A DNA stretch of 9,291 bases from Opitutus sp. GAS368 (lineage in GTDB: Bacteria; Verrucomicrobiota; Verrucomicrobiia; Opitutales; Opitutaceae). The stretch is taken from positions 1 to 9,291 of the forward strand of contig CAMATV010000101.1 in NCBI GenBank assembly GCA_945861235.1. The letters run 5' to 3'. The notes below the pieces were generated by a model. It saw only the letters and a list, made by a program, of their open reading frames with translations, was not told the origin of the DNA and did not search any database. The translations under genes and the position numbers were made by a program. Below, in pieces: positions 5,133 through 9,291 of the stretch (positions are counted from its first letter, which is position 1; the number at the start of each line of letters is the position of its first letter).

Positions 5133-8100
5133 TCAGAACGTGGCCTTGAGGCCAGCGGACATCTTCACGCCGCCGTTGGAAAACGAGTAGGCGTGGCTGT
5201 AGGACGGCGCCAGCGGCGTGTAGCGGTAGGTCTCGATCATCGCGTTCGTCAGGTTGCGCGCGTTGAAAAACATCGAGAAGCGGGGGGTGAAGCGTAACTC
5301 GCTGTTCAGATCGAGATACAGCACCGGTTTTCTCACGCTGCGGCCGCCCGGCCCGATGCTCGTGAGGCTCGTCTCGTCGCCCCCGACGTAGTTCCATTTC
5401 AGGCCCAGACCGAGACGTTTCCGCGTCAGCGAGACGCCCCAGTTGATGGTCTTGTCCTGCAGCGAAAGCCCGATTCGCGGTGAGCCCGCCGTGTCGAGGA
5501 AAGTCGCGTTGGCGAAGACCGAGAGGCCCCGCGCCCAAACCGGCAGGAACTTCAACTGCTGCTGCCAGCTCAGCTCGAGGCCGTAGATCCGCGTGACATC
5601 GGGGGCGTTGGTCCGGCCCACCAGATCCCAGCCCGCGTAAAGGGAATCCAACCCGTATTCGGCCAGCAGCGCCTGATCCAGGATCCGCGTCGCCGTGATG
5701 AAGGCGTTGGTCAGGTCTTTCCGGAACACCGAGGCCGAGACCACTCCGCCCGACTTGAAGTAGTACTCGGCCGACACTTCGTAGTTTTTCCCCGTCCACG
5801 GCTTCAGCGAGGGGTTGCGCGCGGTGACGGTCTCCGTGTCCTCATTTACGTCGACGTTCGGGATGATGTTGCTGAACTCCGGCCGGCCCATCGTCCGGGA
5901 AAAGCTCCCGCGCAGCAGAAAGTCCGGCGTGACATTGAACGTCAGGTTGGCGCTGGGATAGAATCCATCGTACGACTTGGAGACGGTGAGCCCGCGCGGC
6001 TGGTAGGAGAGTTTCGCCTGCGCGAGCGCGTCAGTCGTGATGAGGATCGGCCGCCCCGCCGCGTCGCGGATGAGGTTGCCGGCGGCGTCGCGCCGGTAGA
6101 TGGCGTTGCGATCCCGCAACAGACCGGTGCCGAGGTTTTCGGTGCGCTCGAAGCGGACGCCGCCAAGGAAGGCGAGCCGGTTTTCCAGAAACTTGACCTC
6201 ACTCTGGAGGTAGCCGGCCGTCACCGTCTCCACGAGCCGCTCCGAACTCGTGGCCGAGGTGATGTAGGCCGCCGGCTCCACGAGGCTGAAGTAACCGGGA
6301 TTGGAGACGTAAAGGGCCCAGAGTTTGCGGAGATCGACCCACTGGATGTCCCGCGGCGCGTTGAACTTCGCGTTTTGCCCGACGTTGACGGGATCGGCAA
6401 ACTGCCCCGCGGAGTCGTCGGCGGTGCCGGCGCGGCCGTCCGCGCCGAGAAACGTCCAGTTCGGGGTCCACTGGATGCGATCGAGCGTGCGCTGCTTGTA
6501 CGCTCCGCCGAGCTGCACGGCCAGCGGGGTGCGCCCGAGCCACAAATCGCGCCGGACGTTCAGCCTGCCCTGCTCGATCTCGTCGGTCGCGTTGCGGTTA
6601 TCGGCCCCGACGTTCACCAAGGCATAGCTGGAGAGATTCTTCCAGTCCATCACCGCGCCGGTGCTCGCATTGCGCAACTCCACCACCCGGGGCGTGTCGG
6701 TGAGGTTGAAACCTTCGATCCGCAGCGTGCCGGGCACCGCCAGGCGCGTGACTGCGCTGCGGAAGAAGCCCCGCTGGATGTTTGGATAATCGAGATCCGA
6801 CTTTGCCACCGACGCGGAGAAATCCGCCTTCCACGCGCCCTGGCGGAACTTGCTGGAGAGGCTGAATTGATCGGTGGCACCCTGCTTGCCGGTCCAGATC
6901 TGTTGGTGCACCCCCGTCGCGGCGCCGCTCCGGCCCTGCGTGAAATCGGCCCCGTACGCCGTCGGGGCGTTGCCCGTGCCCAGCGTCATCCGATCGGGCG
7001 CGGTGAAAAGATCGTAGGAACCCCGCCGGTAGCCGAAGCCCAGCGTCAGCGAGGGGATCGGACGCCAGTCGATGCTCGCCGCGTAGGACTCGCGTTGGGT
7101 CTCGCGGGGATCGTTGCGCGGGTTCACGGTCTGCCGGTACGGCGCGGTTTCGCTTGCGCCTTGCGCCGCCGTGAATTGCCAGGTGGCCGCGGGCGCGAGC
7201 AGGCGGCCGAATTGATCCGACAGCAGCGAGCTGAGCGTGAAGCCGAAATTCTTCGTCACCGGATAGACCAAGGAAAAATCGTACCCTGGCCGGAGCTTGC
7301 GGGTCTTCGGCGTGCCGGGCCCCGGCGTCCTGCTCCAACCGTAGTCGTCGGAAGTGAACTGCACGGTGCCCCGCACCGTGAGCTGGGGTTTGCTCCGCTC
7401 GAACGAGCTCCGCCCGATCAGGTTCACCCCGCCGCCCATGAAGCTTGCCGACATGCTGGGGATCGGCGTTTTGACAACCTCCACGCGGGACATGTTGCTC
7501 ATCGAGATCTGCTCGAGGAGGATCCCGCGACTCGCCCCCGTGGCCGAGGAGGACGCGCTCGGAATGTCGTTTCCTTCCATCGTGATCGAGGTCTGGGCGC
7601 CATCGAAACCGCGCAGGGATATCTGGGAGGCATCGCCGGCTGCGTACAGGATCGCCACGCCCGGCAGCAGCTTGATGAACTCCCCAAGATTGCCCTCGCT
7701 GACGTCGCCAAAGGCATCGGCCGCGATCACCGTCTTGATGTTCCCCGCATGGCGCTGCTCGTTCACCGCCAGGACCTTTGCCTCCATCTCGCGCGTCGCC
7801 GCCACCTGGAACTCGCCCATCTGCACGACCTCCTCCTGGCGGCCCGGCTGCATCCGGCCCGTGAGGTTGAAGTCGGCGGCGGTGACAACCCCCGCCCGCA
7901 CTTCCACCGTGCGCTCCTCCTCCGCGAGGCCCGGATGGAGGACGCGCAACGTGACCGGCCCGGCGGGAACCTGGTCGAGTTCGTAACCGCCGGTCGCGTC
8001 GGTGAGGACCACGAGGTCGGTGCCCTTCACGCTCACGCGGGCACTGAGTACGTAATTGCCGGTGGCGGAGTTGAGCACTCGCCCGGCCACTGCGCCAGTG

Positions 8101-8204
8101 CGTGGCTGCGCGGCGGCGGCGATCACGCCGAGGAGGACAATCATCATGACGCGTCCGGCGCGCCACGCGTGCGAATGGTAACCAATGAGCGGGTTCGAAT
8201 TCAT
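5133..8204 (-). CDS. TonB-dependent outer-membrane receptor with carboxypeptidase-regulatory-like N-domain
   Basis: This 1023-residue protein should import a ligand, probably an oligosaccharide, through the outer membrane using TonB energy. The layout is: a signal peptide (hydrophobic core about 20-32, cleavage near AAA-QP); a carboxypeptidase-regulatory-like beta-sandwich (about 36-115, GAVAGRVLNSATG ... TDATGGYELDQVPAG); a linker with EEVVQMGEFQVAATRE (about 124-139), a likely TonB-box region; a plug (about 150-265) with NLGEFIKLLPGV, ISLRGFDGAQ, SRVEVVKTPIPSMSASFMGGGVNL; and then the beta-barrel. The barrel includes the common ARNPSLKPW...NYEVSAEYYF motif (about 795-815) and ends in a terminal Phe, as expected for BAM recognition. 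The ATG at 8204 is used, but Met20/Met21 are possible starts. No Shine-Dalgarno is seen. It lies 48 bp after the MFS gene and 9 bp before the propeller gene, and no SusD-like partner is present. It appears intact. The ligand is inferred only from its neighbours. Confidence 0.92.
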   Translation of the reverse strand: MNSNPLIGYHSHAWRAGRVMMIVLLGVIAAAAQPRTGAVAGRVLNSATGNYVLSARVSVKGTDLVVLTDATGGYELDQVPAGPVTLRVLHPGLAEEERTVEVRAGVVTAADFNLTGRMQPGRQEEVVQMGEFQVAATREMEAKVLAVNEQRHAGNIKTVIAADAFGDVSEGNLGEFIKLLPGVAILYAAGDASQISLRGFDGAQTSITMEGNDIPSASSSATGASRGILLEQISMSNMSRVEVVKTPIPSMSASFMGGGVNLIGRSSFERSKPQLTVRGTVQFTSDDYGWSRTPGPGTPKTRKLRPGYDFSLVYPVTKNFGFTLSSLLSDQFGRLLAPAATWQFTAAQGASETAPYRQTVNPRNDPRETQRESYAASIDWRPIPSLTLGFGYRRGSYDLFTAPDRMTLGTGNAPTAYGADFTQGRSGAATGVHQQIWTGKQGATDQFSLSSKFRQGAWKADFSASVAKSDLDYPNIQRGFFRSAVTRLAVPGTLRIEGFNLTDTPRVVELRNASTGAVMDWKNLSSYALVNVGADNRNATDEIEQGRLNVRRDLWLGRTPLAVQLGGAYKQRTLDRIQWTPNWTFLGADGRAGTADDSAGQFADPVNVGQNAKFNAPRDIQWVDLRKLWALYVSNPGYFSLVEPAAYITSATSSERLVETVTAGYLQSEVKFLENRLAFLGGVRFERTENLGTGLLRDRNAIYRRDAAGNLIRDAAGRPILITTDALAQAKLSYQPRGLTVSKSYDGFYPSANLTFNVTPDFLLRGSFSRTMGRPEFSNIIPNVDVNEDTETVTARNPSLKPWTGKNYEVSAEYYFKSGGVVSASVFRKDLTNAFITATRILDQALLAEYGLDSLYAGWDLVGRTNAPDVTRIYGLELSWQQQLKFLPVWARGLSVFANATFLDTAGSPRIGLSLQDKTINWGVSLTRKRLGLGLKWNYVGGDETSLTSIGPGGRSVRKPVLYLDLNSELRFTPRFSMFFNARNLTNAMIETYRYTPLAPSYSHAYSFSNGGVKMSAGLKATF

Positions 8205-8252
8205 GGGGGAAAAGGGTTGCGGAGGAGGTGATATCCCGGGCGCCGCGACCGC

Positions 8253-9291
8253 CTACTCTTCGCCGCGTTTTCGCGCCGCACACGAGATCGGCGGGCAGAG
8301 GTCGTGCGTCGCCCGTGTGGGGGCGAGCGACCACGAGCGCCGTGTGTACCGCCAGACGAGCAGGAGCGCCACCGGGTGCAGCGCCACCATGGCGTAAAAG
8401 CAGTAGGCGTAGGACAGGTTCGCGATCGTCCACACCACCGCCTGGTTCATCAGGATGCCGCCGACGGCACTGCCGGCCGCGATGAAACCGAAGGCCGTGC
8501 CGAGGATCGGCTGTGGCACGTAATCGAGCACGTAGGTGCTGATGCTGACCAGCCACGCGGTGTGCGCGAGCACCACCACCATCGCTAGGCCGAACACCCC
8601 GGCGCTCGTCGACGCCCCCGCGATAAGGGGCGCCAGCGGCACCAGCACCGCGCTGCCCAGCATTACCCACAGCCGCGCCGTCCGCGGTGCCTGCCCACGC
8701 CGGATCAACGCCCCGGCCACGATGCCGCTGACAAAGAACCCGACATCCGCCGCCACGAAGATCAGCCACATGCTCGCCAGTTCGCCCTGCGTGAATGCGC
8801 GCTCCGTGTGCAAATACTTCGGCATCCAGAATTGGAAGAAGTACCACACCGGATCGGTCAGCAGCCGCGCCACCATCAGCGCCCAGATTCCAGGATTCGT
8901 CAGAATCGCCCGCCAGCGGGACCACTCGTGCAACGGCGGCGTCGGCGCCGCGGCCGCCTCGGCGCGGCGGGCCGCCAGGATCGTCTCCCGTTCCTCTTCC
9001 GTCAGACACGCGAGCTCCCCCGGCTCGCGGTACCAGAGGTACCAGGCTCCCGCCAACAGCAGCCCGAGAACGCCTGTGACGACGAAGGCGCTGCGCCAGC
9101 CGAACTGCGCCGCCACCCCCACCACGAGCAGCGGCGCGAGCGTCGCCCCGATCGCGGCCCCGGAGCCATACAGCCCCACCGCGAGCCCGCGATCCTTCGG
9201 CGGGAACCACTCCGCCACGATCTTGGGCGAAGCGGTGTATCCACCGGCCTCGCCCAGGCCGAGGAGGAACCGGCAGGCGCCCAACGTCAGC
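8253..9291 (-). CDS. MFS transporter, ACS family (hexuronate ExuT-like), 5' end outside window
   Basis: This inner-membrane permease probably takes up a hexuronate or other sugar acid by proton or cation symport. The visible ~346 residues cover the protein from about the fourth transmembrane helix to the C-terminus. The frame is open to the window edge, reading L-T-L-G-A-C-R upstream of an internal TTG at 9284, so the real start lies beyond 9291. The family signature GLGEAGGYTASPKIVAEWFPPKDRG (near the start of the visible part), followed by GLYGSGAAIGATLAPLL, fits ACS members. Roughly nine hydrophobic segments follow, with a cytoplasmic loop rich in Glu and Ala between the halves (about residues 70-100), and the C-terminus is a short charged tail ending RKRGEE. 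It is the first gene visible in the minus-strand cluster and precedes the TonB receptor by 48 bp, so the two are probably co-transcribed. No frameshift is seen. The substrate is inferred from family resemblance only. Confidence 0.88.
   Translation of the reverse strand, partial: LTLGACRFLLGLGEAGGYTASPKIVAEWFPPKDRGLAVGLYGSGAAIGATLAPLLVVGVAAQFGWRSAFVVTGVLGLLLAGAWYLWYREPGELACLTEEERETILAARRAEAAAAPTPPLHEWSRWRAILTNPGIWALMVARLLTDPVWYFFQFWMPKYLHTERAFTQGELASMWLIFVAADVGFFVSGIVAGALIRRGQAPRTARLWVMLGSAVLVPLAPLIAGASTSAGVFGLAMVVVLAHTAWLVSISTYVLDYVPQPILGTAFGFIAAGSAVGGILMNQAVVWTIANLSYAYCFYAMVALHPVALLLVWRYTRRSWSLAPTRATHDLCPPISCAARKRGEE

Noticed and set aside
3555..5297. 580-codon plus-strand open frame antisense to the propeller gene
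   Set aside because: Composition is dominated by Arg, Ala, His and Pro with no recognisable motif; the minus-strand frame has a signal peptide and repeated SxDGxxW turns.
3757..5799. 680-codon minus-strand frame overlapping the propeller and receptor genes
   Set aside because: It is in a different frame from both real genes and reads as Arg/Gly-rich shadow sequence across their boundary.
6375..8231. 618-codon plus-strand frame antisense to the TonB receptor
   Set aside because: Arg/His-rich shadow translation; the opposite strand encodes a complete receptor with plug and barrel motifs.
8221..8252. GGAGGAGGTGAT as a ribosome site for a plus-strand gene
   Set aside because: The only following plus-strand frames (8228-8485 and similar) are Arg/Pro-rich shadows antisense to the MFS gene.
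6598..9210. 870-codon minus-strand frame spanning the receptor and MFS genes
   Set aside because: It is out of frame with both, rich in Gly/Arg/Ala, and lacks any domain; it arises from GC bias.
1..9291. CRISPR array, tRNA, rRNA, or defence-system operon
   Set aside because: No regularly spaced repeats, cloverleaf or rRNA-like stretches were seen, and the single NYN-domain gene without partner genes does not make a defence system.

Overview
The window looks like a chromosomal segment from a GC-rich Gram-negative bacterium, most likely a member of the Verrucomicrobiota close to Opitutaceae. The evidence is high GC (roughly two thirds by eye), a large TonB-dependent receptor with an N-terminal carboxypeptidase-regulatory-like domain, a secreted SxDGxxW beta-propeller protein of a type common in Verrucomicrobiota and Planctomycetota, a formylglycine sulfatase, and ACS/ExuT-type MFS transporters. 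This placement is inferred from gene types; no rRNA or other marker gene is present.

Layout. The left part (1-2430) is on the plus strand. It holds the 3' part of iolB (5-deoxy-glucuronate isomerase), an imperfect inverted repeat that supplies the current iolB stop codon, a broken N-terminal remnant of an MFS sugar-acid transporter, a strong intrinsic terminator, a NYN-domain (PIN-like) putative ribonuclease, a short ATTAGCG tandem repeat, and an IdnO-like gluconate 5-dehydrogenase. The right part (2397-9291) is on the minus strand and reads leftward: MFS transporter (5' end outside the window), TonB-dependent receptor, secreted propeller-type putative glycosidase, and a sulfatase that loses its C-terminal part near 2590. 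The two parts converge at 2397-2600. There the truncated sulfatase frame runs through GGGTCAGG-type repeat sequence and a short anonymous segment into the antisense of the dehydrogenase 3' end.

How the genes may work together. The minus-strand cluster reads as a small glycan-use operon without SusD: outer-membrane import (TonB receptor), extracytoplasmic glycan cleavage (propeller protein), desulfation (sulfatase, probably dead here) and inner-membrane uptake of a monosaccharide or uronate (MFS). The plus-strand genes are cytoplasmic sugar-acid/inositol enzymes that could use such products, but they belong to a separate transcription unit and the link is inference.

The most notable property is local gene decay. 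iolB has a probable 1-nt deletion near its end, and the native tail is recoverable in the next frame. An MFS gene is reduced to one helix plus debris, and the sulfatase is cut. Each lesion lies near a small repeat, which suggests rearrangement. I did not find a convincing new defence or genetic system; the NYN gene directly behind a perfect terminator hairpin is the least explained element.
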